Both the position numbers and the translations under genes were made by a program. Shown piece after piece: positions 1 to 8,751 of a stretch of DNA of 64,000 nucleotides. This DNA is from Flavobacterium psychrotolerans (lineage in GTDB: Bacteria; Bacteroidota; Bacteroidia; Flavobacteriales; Flavobacteriaceae): contig NZ_QCZI01000012.1 in the NCBI RefSeq assembly GCF_003097635.1, forward strand, positions 43,223-107,222. Direction: 5' to 3'. How positions within the stretch are numbered: position 1 is the first letter of the stretch; each line of letters opens with the position of its first letter. Under the pieces are notes generated by a model that searched no databases, was not told the DNA's origin, and saw only the letters and a program-made list of their open reading frames with translations.

Positions 1-332
1 TTTTGGGACAAGTCAGAGCCGATGAAATTGATGGCAATACAGTTGTTGCAATTGATTACACGGCTTATGAAGAAATGGCAAACGAAGCCATGGACGCCAT
101 TAGAGAGCGCGCTTTTGCTCAATTCGATTTGATTTGCATGCACATTTATCATAGTTTGGGCGTGGTTAAAGCAGGAGAGATCTGTTTGTTTGTCTTTGTT
201 TCGGCAACCAGAAGAAAGCAAGTGTATGAAGCAACGGAAACGATTGTGAATTGGATTAAAACAGACGTACCTATTTTTGGTAAAGAAATATTTGAAAACA
301 GTACTTTTACCTGGAAGAAAAATAGTTTGTAG
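1..332 (+). CDS. moaE: Molybdopterin synthase catalytic subunit MoaE (5' partial)
   Basis: This is the large, catalytic subunit of molybdopterin synthase, which inserts dithiolene sulfur into precursor Z with MoaD. The visible 109 residues match the MoaE C-terminal two thirds: the AIRERAFAQFD helix, the MHIYHSLGVVKAGE strand-turn region, the VSATRRKQVYEA segment and a terminal FGKE...TWKKN stretch with the conserved lysine. The family is usually about 140-150 aa and the frame is open to the window edge, so the gene begins upstream; the TTG at position 3 is not a credible start. It precedes moaCB and moaA on the same strand, after a 141-base gap. The pathway supplies cofactor for the nitrate reductase encoded nearby. 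Confidence 0.9.
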   Translation, partial: LGQVRADEIDGNTVVAIDYTAYEEMANEAMDAIRERAFAQFDLICMHIYHSLGVVKAGEICLFVFVSATRRKQVYEATETIVNWIKTDVPIFGKEIFENSTFTWKKNSL

Positions 333-473
333 TCTAAATGTCATAAAGTCGAAGGTTGAAAGTCTTTTTGAATACTATAAATAGAATAATCCAAACGAAT
401 TAAAAATAACAGTTTTATAGTTTCAAGAGGCTGACCTTGCAACTTTAGGTTTTAAAACTTTAGACACATAAAA

Positions 474-1388
474 ATGGTCGATATCACACATAAAATAAGT
501 ACGCTCCGTACTGCAACAGCAAAAGCAACGGTAATTGTGAGTCTTCAAGCCACAATTGATGCCGTTGTAAATAATCTGGTTCCAAAAGGAAACGTACTTG
601 AAATGGCTAAAACGGCAGGTTTATTTGCGGTGAAAAATACGCATTTATCCATTCCTGATTGCCATCCTATTCCAATTGAGTTTACATCGGTTGAATATGA
701 AATCAACGAATTAAGTATTGATATTATCTTCAAAGTGAAAACGGTTTACAAAACCGGAGTTGAGGTCGAGGCGATGCACGGTGCTTCTATTGTGGCGCTT
801 ACGATGTATGATATGCTCAAACCTATTGACAAAAATATAGAGATTTCGACGATTAAATTAATCAGTAAAGAAGGCGGAAAATCGTCTTTCAAAAATAGAT
901 TTCCATCCGCCATTAAAGCGGCGGTTTTCGTTTGTTCCGATTCTATTTTTGCGGGAGATAAAGAAGATCGTTCGGGTAAAATAATTGTTGAAAAACTGGA
1001 AGGTTGCGGAGTCGAAACTACGCATTACGAAATAATTCCGGATGAAATTGATGTAATTCAAGAGCGAACTAAAGCTTTCGCAAAAGAAAATCAATTGATC
1101 ATTTTTACCGGAGGAACCGGGCTTTCGCCAAGAGACGTTACACCGCAAGCATTGGAGCCATTATTAGAAACCCGAATTCTGGGAATTGAAGAAGCCATAC
1201 GTAGTTATGGGCAACAGCGCATGCCGTATTCCATGCTTTCTAGAACAGTCGCAGGAACTTTAGGAAATTCGTTGGTATTGGCTTTGCCGGGTTCGACAAA
1301 TGGCGCAAAGGAGTCTATGGATGCTGTATTTCCTCACGTGTTACATGTTTTTCATATTTTAAAGGGCAATAACCATGATGTCGAATAA
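474..1388 (+). CDS. moaCB: Bifunctional cyclic pyranopterin phosphate synthase / molybdopterin adenylyltransferase (MoaC-MoaB fusion)
   Basis: Two molybdenum-cofactor enzymes are fused in one 304-aa chain. Residues 1-140 are MoaC-like: a VDITHK start, the TLRTATAKA motif, IPDCHPIPI and GVEVEAMHGASIVALTMYDM, then a GGKSSF end. Residues 148-300 are a MoaB/Mog-type domain with the FTGGTGLSPRDVTPQA motif and LPGSTNGAKESMDA, which bind molybdopterin and adenylate it. The fused form is known in Bacteroidota. The C-terminal end overlaps the moaA start by 14 bases, which indicates translational coupling. The MoaC half makes cyclic pyranopterin monophosphate from the MoaA product. The precise reaction of the MoaB-type half is inferred from its family. 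Confidence 0.92.
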   Translation: MVDITHKISTLRTATAKATVIVSLQATIDAVVNNLVPKGNVLEMAKTAGLFAVKNTHLSIPDCHPIPIEFTSVEYEINELSIDIIFKVKTVYKTGVEVEAMHGASIVALTMYDMLKPIDKNIEISTIKLISKEGGKSSFKNRFPSAIKAAVFVCSDSIFAGDKEDRSGKIIVEKLEGCGVETTHYEIIPDEIDVIQERTKAFAKENQLIIFTGGTGLSPRDVTPQALEPLLETRILGIEEAIRSYGQQRMPYSMLSRTVAGTLGNSLVLALPGSTNGAKESMDAVFPHVLHVFHILKGNNHDVE

Positions 1389-2382
1389 CACGCTTTTAAC
1401 GGATGATTTTGGACGCAAACACAACTATTTGCGTATTTCTTTAATTGAGAAATGCAATTTGCGTTGCACTTATTGCATGCCTGCTGACGGAATTGTTCTA
1501 AGCCCTAAAACGTCCTTAATGAACGCTGAAGAAATTCATGCCATCGCCCAAACATTTGTCAATAATGGTGTTGATAAAATAAGACTTACCGGAGGAGAAC
1601 CGTTGTTAAGAAAAGATTTTCCCGAGATTATAGCCAAACTGGCATCGCTGGGAACCGAAATCTCCATCACTACAAATGGAATTTTAATTGACAAACATAT
1701 TGCGGTTTTAAAGGAGTTTAATGTAGCGAAAATCAATCTGAGTCTGGACACTTTGGTTCCTTCCAAATTTCAGACAATTACCTTACGAAATCAGTTCGAA
1801 AAGGTACTTGGTAATTTGTATTTATTATTAAATAATGACTTCAAAATCAAGATTAACGTGGTTTTGATTAAAGGGTTTAATGAAGTCGAAATTATTGATT
1901 TTATAAAGCTTACTGAATTTTTGCCGCTTTCCATCCGATTCATAGAATTCATGCCATTTGCAGGAAACGAGTGGGACAGAAGCAAAATGGTTTCACAAAA
2001 GGAGATTCTCGATCTGGTGCAACATCATTTCTCAGAATCCCATTTAGAGAAATTGGAAGACGATAAAAACTTTACGGCAAGGGAATTCAAAATAAAAAAC
2101 TACTTGGGAAGTTTTGGTATTATCAGTTCCATTACCAACCCTTTTTGTGACGGATGCAACAGAATTCGCCTGACGGCCAATGGGAAAATAAAAAACTGTC
2201 TGTTCTCTAACTCCGAAACAGATTTGCTGACTCCTTTTAGAAATGGGGAATCAATAGACCAGTTGATTGCTTTTGCCATTAAAAATAAAAAGAAAGTTCG
2301 AGCGGGAATGACTACTATCGAGGAGGTAAATAATCCTGCTTTGAATCAAGATAACCGCAGCATGATTGCGATTGGGGGGTGA
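1375..2382 (+). CDS. moaA: GTP 3',8-cyclase MoaA (radical SAM)
   Basis: This enzyme catalyses the first step of molybdenum cofactor synthesis, converting GTP to 3',8-cyclo-GTP. The radical SAM cluster is C27-x3-C31-x2-C34 (KCNLRCTYC). The second, substrate-binding 4Fe-4S site is C258-x2-C261-x13-C275 (CDGCNR...NC). The chain ends in the Gly-Gly tail that MoaA needs for catalysis. At 335 aa the length is normal. The start overlaps moaCB by 14 bases; two ATG codons occur in tandem at 1375 and 1378 and either could be used. It works with MoaC and MoaE upstream. Confidence 0.95.
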   Translation: MMSNNTLLTDDFGRKHNYLRISLIEKCNLRCTYCMPADGIVLSPKTSLMNAEEIHAIAQTFVNNGVDKIRLTGGEPLLRKDFPEIIAKLASLGTEISITTNGILIDKHIAVLKEFNVAKINLSLDTLVPSKFQTITLRNQFEKVLGNLYLLLNNDFKIKINVVLIKGFNEVEIIDFIKLTEFLPLSIRFIEFMPFAGNEWDRSKMVSQKEILDLVQHHFSESHLEKLEDDKNFTAREFKIKNYLGSFGIISSITNPFCDGCNRIRLTANGKIKNCLFSNSETDLLTPFRNGESIDQLIAFAIKNKKKVRAGMTTIEEVNNPALNQDNRSMIAIGG

Positions 2383-2445
2383 TTTATTACAAATTATTTT
2401 GTCTTTAAATGGACTGAACTATATGCCAATTTTGTAAATAATATT

Positions 2446-2913
2446 ATGAAAACTACAAAAAAATACAACAGCCTGACAATTCCAATATTTTTTGTATTAA
2501 ATATAAGTTCTTGGATTTGTATTGGGCAAACTAATATTGATTCAATTAAATTTATTAAGCATGGAACAAGTTTCGGAATGTGTAGTGGATATTGTTTTAA
2601 TGAAACAAAGTTTGAAAGTGGTTTGATAACTTCATACAGCAAATCGTGGGGAAAGGGTAAAAATAATGCAAATCCTGACAAAACAGACACTTTATTAATT
2701 GATAATAATAAGTGGAAAGTACTTGTTGAAAATGTAAATCTTATCGAATTCAATAAACTTCCAAACACAATTGGCTGCCCAGACTGTGCTGATGGAGGGG
2801 TAGAATGGATTGAAATAGGAACTAGTAAAAAAAAATATAAAGTAGAATTTGAATACGGAAAAGACATAGAAGTGCTTAATAAATTATTAGAATTATTAAG
2901 ACATAAAAAATAA
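2446..2913 (+). CDS. Small secreted protein of unknown function
   Basis: A 155-aa protein with an N-terminal hydrophobic segment (about residues 10-27) that ends in CIGQT, consistent with a signal peptide or lipoprotein signal. The mature part carries four cysteines in two short motifs, GMCSGYCF and CPDCADGGVEW, followed by a lysine-rich YKVEFEYG strand. It resembles small Bacteroidota proteins of the DUF6438-like type, but I cannot assign it firmly. It lies 63 bases after moaA on the same strand, with no operon logic that I can see. The opposite-strand frame is open but has no recognisable protein. Confidence 0.6.
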   Translation: MKTTKKYNSLTIPIFFVLNISSWICIGQTNIDSIKFIKHGTSFGMCSGYCFNETKFESGLITSYSKSWGKGKNNANPDKTDTLLIDNNKWKVLVENVNLIEFNKLPNTIGCPDCADGGVEWIEIGTSKKKYKVEFEYGKDIEVLNKLLELLRHKK

Positions 2914-2993
2914 CTTTTTTTTTAAATACGTAGCAAAACAGTCTTTTTAGATTCTATAGGAAATTAGTTTTTTTTAAAATTAATAACTAATAG

Positions 2994-3542
2994 TTACTGC
3001 AATTCTACCTTAACATTATACTGATTTTCACTCAAAATACTTTCTATAGATCCAAAAGTGGCAATGCTCCTTTGATATTCCTTCTCTTTTTTCAAAGCGA
3101 TTTGTTTGACACAGTTTTGAAAACGCCCCACTTCCTTAAGATTAGTGAGAATTAATCCGGGAACAGCTGCTTTATTTCCTTCTTTATCCTTGGAAACCAT
3201 CGTAAAATAGGAGGAATTACAATGTTTTATAATTCCCGTTTGGATATTTTCTGCCTCAACCCGAATGCCAACAATCATGGAGCTGCTTCCTACGTAATTT
3301 ACAGATGCTTTCATGGTCACCAATTCGCCAACTTCAATAGGTTTTAAAAAATTAACGGTATCTACAGAGGCCGTTACGCAGTAATTTCCTGAAAATTTGG
3401 AAGCACAGGCAAAAGCGATTTGATCCAGTAATGATAAAATGTACCCACCGTGAATTTTTCCGCTAAAATTGGTATAGGAGGGAAGCATTAATTGAGAAAT
3501 ACAGACGTGTGATGAACTTACCGTTTTGAAATTTGGATTCAT
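2994..3542 (-). CDS. Acyl-CoA thioesterase (hotdog fold)
   Basis: A 182-aa hotdog thioesterase of the YciA/BACH type. The motif NFSGKIHGGYILSLLDQIAFACAS is the characteristic N/D-GG-x2-L segment that forms the active-site helix. A second conserved region (residues about 55-110) holds the VTASVDTVNFLKPIEVGELVTMKA and SSMIVGIRVEAEN strands. It is expected to hydrolyse acyl-CoA in the cytoplasm. It lies 44 bases downstream of the rubredoxin protein on the same strand, so it may be read as the tail of the nitrate reductase transcript, but its function suggests it is only a passenger. Confidence 0.85.
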   Translation of the reverse strand: MNPNFKTVSSSHVCISQLMLPSYTNFSGKIHGGYILSLLDQIAFACASKFSGNYCVTASVDTVNFLKPIEVGELVTMKASVNYVGSSSMIVGIRVEAENIQTGIIKHCNSSYFTMVSKDKEGNKAAVPGLILTNLKEVGRFQNCVKQIALKKEKEYQRSIATFGSIESILSENQYNVKVELQ

Positions 3543-3586
3543 TTAGAGATACTTTTAGTTGTATTGAATTTACTGCTGAAAATTTT

Positions 3587-5026
3587 TTATAAAATGTCTA
3601 TTTTTTGCCCTGTCAATGGTGTGAAATTTATTTTTGGAGATTCGCATAAGGAGCAGCAATAATCTTGCGGTAAATCCTTAAACAAAACCCCTTTTTCAAT
3701 TCCTTGAATAATATCGCCGTATTCAGAATTGTATACCGTCAAACATTCGGGGCATTGGTGAATATCTTGTGCTGCTTTTTCTTTTTTTATGGAAGTTGTA
3801 TTTACTTCAATAATTAAATTGCCTAAATCTTCAAAATACTTCCTGCTCAATTCAATCAAAATCGTTGGTAATTCGAGTTTGTCAACATCTTGGGTATGAA
3901 CGATATATTCCTTGGTGTTTGGGTCAAAATTTTTGGCATACAACACGTTATAGGTATCCCTAATTTTGATGGATTCTAAGTCCTTTGGCAATTCATTTTT
4001 TTCGATTACTATTGAAGTGAAATAATGTCCCTCCCGATTGTAATCGGATATGCCAAAGGTAAGTCCGTATGTGCTAATGTCAAATTGATCCAGCGTTCGA
4101 ACCAAAAAAGTTTTAAGATTTAAAGCCCATTCCATCGCAACCGGTAAATGCCAGTTGAGTTCTAAGAGGGAATGACGCACATTAATTCCTTTTTTTCCCA
4201 GGAATTTTTCCCAGTCCAGTTTTCGGTCTTTCGGAATCCCTTTTACAATAAAGGATTTCCATGGCGTAATACATATTTTACCAATTTTGCAATCAAAACA
4301 TAAATCGCACATTTCTTTCAAAAATTCCAAGTCATAGAGGTTGTTTCTCCAGTATAATCCCAGCCAATATTGGTCAATTCCCAGTTTGTTCATTCCTTCG
4401 TAATAAGGGAAAGGGTAGAATGGAATGTTTAGGGGTTTGTCGATGGTACGATTGTTTGTGTCTAAAGCATCGCTGACCAATTGAAAAATCATATCAACAG
4501 AATCAGGTTCTTCAATTAGTATTTTTTCAATCTCTGAATAGACTTCAGCTATATTCCAACTGTAAATCAATACGGGATACAGTTCCATTTTGTCCCATTT
4601 TGGCAAACGGATATATAAAAACCAATAATCTTCATGTTCTGAAGCAATAAAGTTGATATGCCCCGTAAACAAAGGAACTAATTGTTGTTTTGGATCCGTT
4701 ATATTTACTTTTAACTTTGGATGTTCTTTAAATTGCTCTAATATATATAAAAATTTATTTCCGGTAAGCCAAGGTGTGTTTCGGAAAATGTCCGTGGATA
4801 CGTAGGAAGAAACGATGTTATTACCGCTTTTTTCATTGGGATAAACAAAATGATTTTTCCCTGTTTTAGTCTTGTCAATTGGGGTAAAGCCTTTAGGGAA
4901 TATAATGTCTTGCCTAGAACCAAAAGAGATGGCATTTATCCCTTGCTCTAATCCCATATTTACAATTTCTCGCAATTCACCAGGTGAAATTACGCCTCCT
5001 TTTACTATTAATCTTGTCAATTCCAT
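3587..5026 (-). CDS. Rubredoxin-domain protein with nitrite/sulfite reductase-like N-terminal half-domain
   Basis: A 479-aa protein. The C-terminal 60 residues are a rubredoxin: C425-x2-C428 (CPEC), a YGD turn, and C458-x2-C461. Residues 1-45 (GGVISPGELREIVNMGLEQGINAISFGSRQDI) look like the ferredoxin-like half-domain of siroheme nitrite/sulfite reductases. A central cysteine group C240, C243, C246, C252 could bind a cluster. The usual siroheme-binding C-x5-C...C-x3-C pattern is not seen, so the protein is probably not itself a sirohaem reductase. It follows the nitrate reductase gene by 28 bases, so an electron-transfer role to that enzyme, or in nitrite handling, is likely but unproven. Confidence 0.7.
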   Translation of the reverse strand: MELTRLIVKGGVISPGELREIVNMGLEQGINAISFGSRQDIIFPKGFTPIDKTKTGKNHFVYPNEKSGNNIVSSYVSTDIFRNTPWLTGNKFLYILEQFKEHPKLKVNITDPKQQLVPLFTGHINFIASEHEDYWFLYIRLPKWDKMELYPVLIYSWNIAEVYSEIEKILIEEPDSVDMIFQLVSDALDTNNRTIDKPLNIPFYPFPYYEGMNKLGIDQYWLGLYWRNNLYDLEFLKEMCDLCFDCKIGKICITPWKSFIVKGIPKDRKLDWEKFLGKKGINVRHSLLELNWHLPVAMEWALNLKTFLVRTLDQFDISTYGLTFGISDYNREGHYFTSIVIEKNELPKDLESIKIRDTYNVLYAKNFDPNTKEYIVHTQDVDKLELPTILIELSRKYFEDLGNLIIEVNTTSIKKEKAAQDIHQCPECLTVYNSEYGDIIQGIEKGVLFKDLPQDYCCSLCESPKINFTPLTGQKIDIL

Positions 5027-5054
5027 ATTAGTTTCTTTTAAATTTTGAAACAGT

Positions 5055-8000
5055 TTATTTACATTTTGATAAAATTTCTTTCACTTCGGTTTTGCAACTT
5101 CCACAACCCAATCCAGCCCCCGTAGTTCTACATAATTCAGTAAAATTGGTTGTTCCGGCTTTTATGGCCTCTTCAATATTTCCGCGTCCTACTTGGCTGC
5201 AAGAACAAACGAGTTTTCCTAAAACGGGTTTGGCATTCGAACTTCCTCTTAGTAAAGTATTTCTTTTATCAGATAACTCTATCTTGCTTTCAATTAGTGT
5301 TTTAAATTCAGCAAACTCGTTTTTATCGCCCATCAGAATTGCACCTACCAACAAATCGTTTTTGACCACACATTTTTTATAATATCTTTTCCCCAAATCG
5401 GCAAACACGATTTCTTCATAGGAATCATCATTTTCCTGGATTTCAATTTCTCCGATACTACACAGATTGATATCTTCCAATTTCAGGATATTCATCAAAA
5501 CGGAGCCTTTATAAAAGCTACTGATATCGCCGGCCATATAATTAGCTAATACGTCAGCTTGTTCTTCTGCCGCAGAGGTGATTCCGAACAATTGGTTGTT
5601 GAATTCGGCTATTTCTCCAATGGCAAAAACATTTGGTATTGACGATTGCAGGTACTGGTTTACTTTCACTCCACGTCCGCATGAAATTCCGGATTCTTTG
5701 GCTATTTCTATATTTGGAATTGTACCAATCGTATACACAATGGCATTGGCAGTGATAATTCGTCCACTTTTCAGGGCAATTTCTAGTTCATTCGGATTTT
5801 CTGTTTCGAATACCGTACTAACTTCGTTATCAAAATAAATTTGAATGTCTCGAAGTTGTACTTCTTCTGCCAGTAATTTACTGGAAATACGATCCAGTTG
5901 ACGTTCCATTAACCGGGAGGCTCTTTGAATTATTGTTATTTTTACTTTTTTATGCTTTAGGGCTGCGGCCAATTCCAATCCTAATAATCCACCACCTACG
6001 ATAACTACATGTTGTTCTTCTGCAACTAAATTAGTGCCGTCCAGATAGTTTTTCAATCGGTCTGCATCCTCTTTTTTCCGAATGGTGAATCGACCCGGTA
6101 AATGCAATTGCGCGTTTTCAGGAACAAAAGGTCGGCTTCCAGTAGCTAATATTAAGGAATCAAAAGCATGGATTGTACCTTCACTATCGACAATTGTGTT
6201 TTCTTTGGTGTTTACATTGTCTATTGAAACACCCGATTTCATAGTGATATTCAGCTTACTTAACGCCTCGTCTTTTATTTTCAAAAGCTGTTCCCAAGAA
6301 AGCTCCGCAGTTACGTATTCCGGTAATAAAACCCTGTTATAAAAAGGATTTTCCTCATTGGAAAACACAATAATTTCATCGGTAGTATTGATTTCCCGGT
6401 AGTTTTGTATGAATCGGAATGCAGCGGCACCGGCACCCACAACTGCTATTTTCTCGAAAGGTTTCACATATTTAGAGACGGAAACAGTGGTATATTTAAA
6501 ATCGGGTTCTTTCGACACAGGGTCTACAAGAGTATTGGTTAAATTATTGGTTCGATTCAAATCGTTTTCCAATTGTTTTCCCCAGTGCATCGGCAAGAAT
6601 AGAACACCTTCCCGAATTGTGTCGGATACTTTTGCTTTTACGCGAACAGTTCCGTTTTTGCTGGTTACGACAACAATATTGCCGTTATTTATTGATGCTT
6701 TATAAGCATCAATAGGATTTATTTCGAGCACCGGACTCGGGATATGCGTCATCAATCGGGATACTTTGCCCGTTTTAGTCATGGTATGCCATTGGTCCCT
6801 AATGCGCCCCGTGGTAAGGATATACGGAAATTGATTATTAGGTTGTTCCGAAGTATTTTCAATGGCCGTTGGGATGTTGAAAATCGCTTTTTGCGAAGGG
6901 GTATAGAATTTTTTATCGGCAAATAAACGGGGTGTTCCAGGGTGTCCGTAATCTGGAACCGGCCATTGAAAAGTACCTTCGTTTTTGAGTCGATTGTAAT
7001 TTAAAAAGGAAATATCGATGGTGGTGTTTTTTGTCATCAAACAATATTCCTTATAAACATCTTCGGGAGTGTTGAAATTGAACCCGCTGAAATTCATTTT
7101 TTTCGCAAAACGAGTCAGAATTTCCACATCCGAAAGTGCTTCGCCTGGAGCATTTATGCCTTTCGGTAAATAAGAAATACGCCTTTCGGAATTGGTCATG
7201 GTTCCTTCTTTCTCCAGCCAACCAGCTGCGGGCAATAATAAATCGGCAAATTTTGACGTATCGGCATTATGAGAAATATCCTGAACCACAACGAATTTGG
7301 CATTTGCCAATGCTTTTTCAACCCTGCGGGAATCGGGTAAACTGACCAAAGGATTGGTGCAAATAATCCAAATTGCCTTCATTTTTCCGGATTCCAAAGC
7401 ATCAAACATTTCCGTAGCCGTCAACCCAGGTTTTTCGGATATCTCATCCTCGATTCCCCAAAAATCAGCCACTTCCTTGCGATGAACCGGATTATTCAAT
7501 TCTTTATGAACCGCCAGTAAATTGGCCATTCCACCCACTTCACGACCTCCCATGGCGTTGGGTTGTCCCGTTAGTGAAAAGGGACCTGAGCCCGGTTTCC
7601 CCACGTGTCCGGTTAATAAGGAAAGGTTGAGCAAGGCCGTATTTTTATCCACGCCAATGGCACTCTGATTAAGTCCCATTGCCCAAAGTGAAAGAAAACC
7701 TTTGGCTTTGCCTATCATGTCGGCTGCCAATTTGATGTCGTTTACGGATATTCCGCATAGTTTTGAGGCTTTCTCCAGCGAACTGGACATAACCAAGTCT
7801 TTATATAAGTTGAAATTTTCGGTGTGGTTTTTAATGAAATCATTGTCGGCATATCCTTTTTCGATCAACCTTTTGCCCAAGGCATGGTACAGAATAATGT
7901 CGGTACCCGGAACGATTTGTAAATGCAGATCAGCTGCTATTGCCGAATCGGTTCTTCTGGGATCGATTACGATAATTTTTACTTTCGAATTTTTCTCTTT

Positions 8001-8570
8001 GTGCTGTTCAATTCGACGAAAGAGAATAGGATGACACCAAGCAGGATTGGCTCCGGTTATCAAGAAAGTGTCCGCCAATTCGATGTCGTCATAAGCAATG
8101 GGTACGGAATCTTCTCCAAATGTTTTTTTGTAACCCGCCACCGCCGAACTCATGCACAAGCGGGAGTTGGTATCGATATTGTTGGTTTTTAGAAATCCTT
8201 TTACCAGTTTGTTTACGAGGTAATATTCTTCGGTTAGGCATTGTCCCGAGATGTAAAACCCTACGCTATCTGGCCCATGTTTTTTTATTATGGAAGAAAA
8301 AACAGCGGCTGCACGATCTAAAGCAGTATCCCAGCTCACCCTCTCTTTGGGATGGGATTTGCTCCAACGCATTTCAGGATAAAGTATTCTGTCGGAAGTG
8401 TCGTTCACAACATAATGAAGGTTCATGCCTTTAGAGCAGAGCATTCCTTTGTTCACCGGATGGTTTACATCTCCTTTTACGCTTACCCCGTTTTTAGGAT
8501 CATTGGTTACTATAATTCCACATCCCACTCCACAATAGGAACACGTGGTTTTGATTTCTGATTTTTGCAT
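5055..8570 (-). CDS. nasC: Assimilatory nitrate reductase fused to NAD(P)H:FAD reductase and BFD-like [2Fe-2S] domain
   Basis: A 1171-aa enzyme combining parts that are usually separate. Residues 1-60 bind 4Fe-4S through C10, C13, C17 and C45, followed by the Mo-bisPGD catalytic domain up to about residue 690 (LCMSSAVAGYKKTFGEDSVP and CTNPLVSLPDSRRVEKA regions, as in NasA/NapA). About residues 710-1100 are a NirB/NasB-type FAD-NAD(P)H oxidoreductase (AVVGAGAAAF and VVIVGGGLLGLE). The last 55 residues are a BFD-like [2Fe-2S] domain (CSCSQVGRGNIEEA ... TGAGLGCGSCK). It reduces nitrate to nitrite in the cytoplasm, probably taking electrons directly from NAD(P)H. The promoter at 8638-8669 carries the shared nitrate palindrome. 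Confidence 0.92.
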   Translation of the reverse strand: MQKSEIKTTCSYCGVGCGIIVTNDPKNGVSVKGDVNHPVNKGMLCSKGMNLHYVVNDTSDRILYPEMRWSKSHPKERVSWDTALDRAAAVFSSIIKKHGPDSVGFYISGQCLTEEYYLVNKLVKGFLKTNNIDTNSRLCMSSAVAGYKKTFGEDSVPIAYDDIELADTFLITGANPAWCHPILFRRIEQHKEKNSKVKIIVIDPRRTDSAIAADLHLQIVPGTDIILYHALGKRLIEKGYADNDFIKNHTENFNLYKDLVMSSSLEKASKLCGISVNDIKLAADMIGKAKGFLSLWAMGLNQSAIGVDKNTALLNLSLLTGHVGKPGSGPFSLTGQPNAMGGREVGGMANLLAVHKELNNPVHRKEVADFWGIEDEISEKPGLTATEMFDALESGKMKAIWIICTNPLVSLPDSRRVEKALANAKFVVVQDISHNADTSKFADLLLPAAGWLEKEGTMTNSERRISYLPKGINAPGEALSDVEILTRFAKKMNFSGFNFNTPEDVYKEYCLMTKNTTIDISFLNYNRLKNEGTFQWPVPDYGHPGTPRLFADKKFYTPSQKAIFNIPTAIENTSEQPNNQFPYILTTGRIRDQWHTMTKTGKVSRLMTHIPSPVLEINPIDAYKASINNGNIVVVTSKNGTVRVKAKVSDTIREGVLFLPMHWGKQLENDLNRTNNLTNTLVDPVSKEPDFKYTTVSVSKYVKPFEKIAVVGAGAAAFRFIQNYREINTTDEIIVFSNEENPFYNRVLLPEYVTAELSWEQLLKIKDEALSKLNITMKSGVSIDNVNTKENTIVDSEGTIHAFDSLILATGSRPFVPENAQLHLPGRFTIRKKEDADRLKNYLDGTNLVAEEQHVVIVGGGLLGLELAAALKHKKVKITIIQRASRLMERQLDRISSKLLAEEVQLRDIQIYFDNEVSTVFETENPNELEIALKSGRIITANAIVYTIGTIPNIEIAKESGISCGRGVKVNQYLQSSIPNVFAIGEIAEFNNQLFGITSAAEEQADVLANYMAGDISSFYKGSVLMNILKLEDINLCSIGEIEIQENDDSYEEIVFADLGKRYYKKCVVKNDLLVGAILMGDKNEFAEFKTLIESKIELSDKRNTLLRGSSNAKPVLGKLVCSCSQVGRGNIEEAIKAGTTNFTELCRTTGAGLGCGSCKTEVKEILSKCK

Positions 8571-8637
8571 TATTGATTGAATTTCTTTAGTAATAATGAA
8601 AGTCTTATACGGTAATCTGTTTTATCTAACGAAAGTG

Positions 8638-8645
8638 TAAAAATA
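8638..8645 (-). promoter_or_regulatory. -7 promoter box of the nitrate reductase operon
   Basis: On the minus strand the sequence reads TATTTTTA, one base from the Bacteroidota consensus TAnnTTTG. It sits 68 bases before the nitrate reductase ATG. Its TA is also the last TA of the ATACTTA half-site at 8644-8650, the same arrangement as at nirB. Confidence 0.6.
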
Positions 8646-8669
8646 AGTATTTTTACGTATAAATACGTA
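8644..8669. promoter_or_regulatory. Double palindromic operator between the nitrate reductase and crp genes
   Basis: Two overlapping 16-bp sites. 8654-8669 reads TACGTATAAATACGTA, a perfect 7-2-7 palindrome. 8644-8659, read on the minus strand, is TACGTAAAAATACTTA, identical to the site before the porin gene at 9913-9928. The repeats are spaced about 10 bp, one helical turn. Its position between divergent genes, and its recurrence before narK and nirB, mark it as an operator for nitrate assimilation genes. Confidence 0.75.
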
Positions 8670-8688
8670 TAAAACGAATATTATTTTA

Positions 8689-8696
8689 TATTTTTG
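8689..8696 (+). promoter_or_regulatory. -7 promoter box of the Crp/Fnr gene
   Basis: TATTTTTG matches TAnnTTTG, 55 bases before the ATG at 8752. The palindrome at 8654-8669 is centred about 27 bp upstream of it, so the regulator gene may itself be controlled by that operator. Confidence 0.6.
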
Positions 8697-8751
8697 TTTA
8701 AAATAAATAATAAGAGCTGAATTATTTTGTGAACGTTTATAAATTTTCCCC

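Noticed and set aside
2394..2867. 157-codon minus-strand frame opposite the small secreted protein gene
   Set aside because: The plus-strand frame has a signal peptide and ordered cysteine motifs; the minus-strand frame is a shadow.
8644..8669. NarL heptamer (TACYYMT) or NtcA (GTA-N8-TAC) reading of the nitrate palindrome
   Set aside because: The TAC...GTA geometry is similar, but the bases at heptamer position 4 (TACGTAT) and the third base of TAAGTAT do not fit NarL, and the GTA-TAC gap is 4, not 8, so neither consensus is met.
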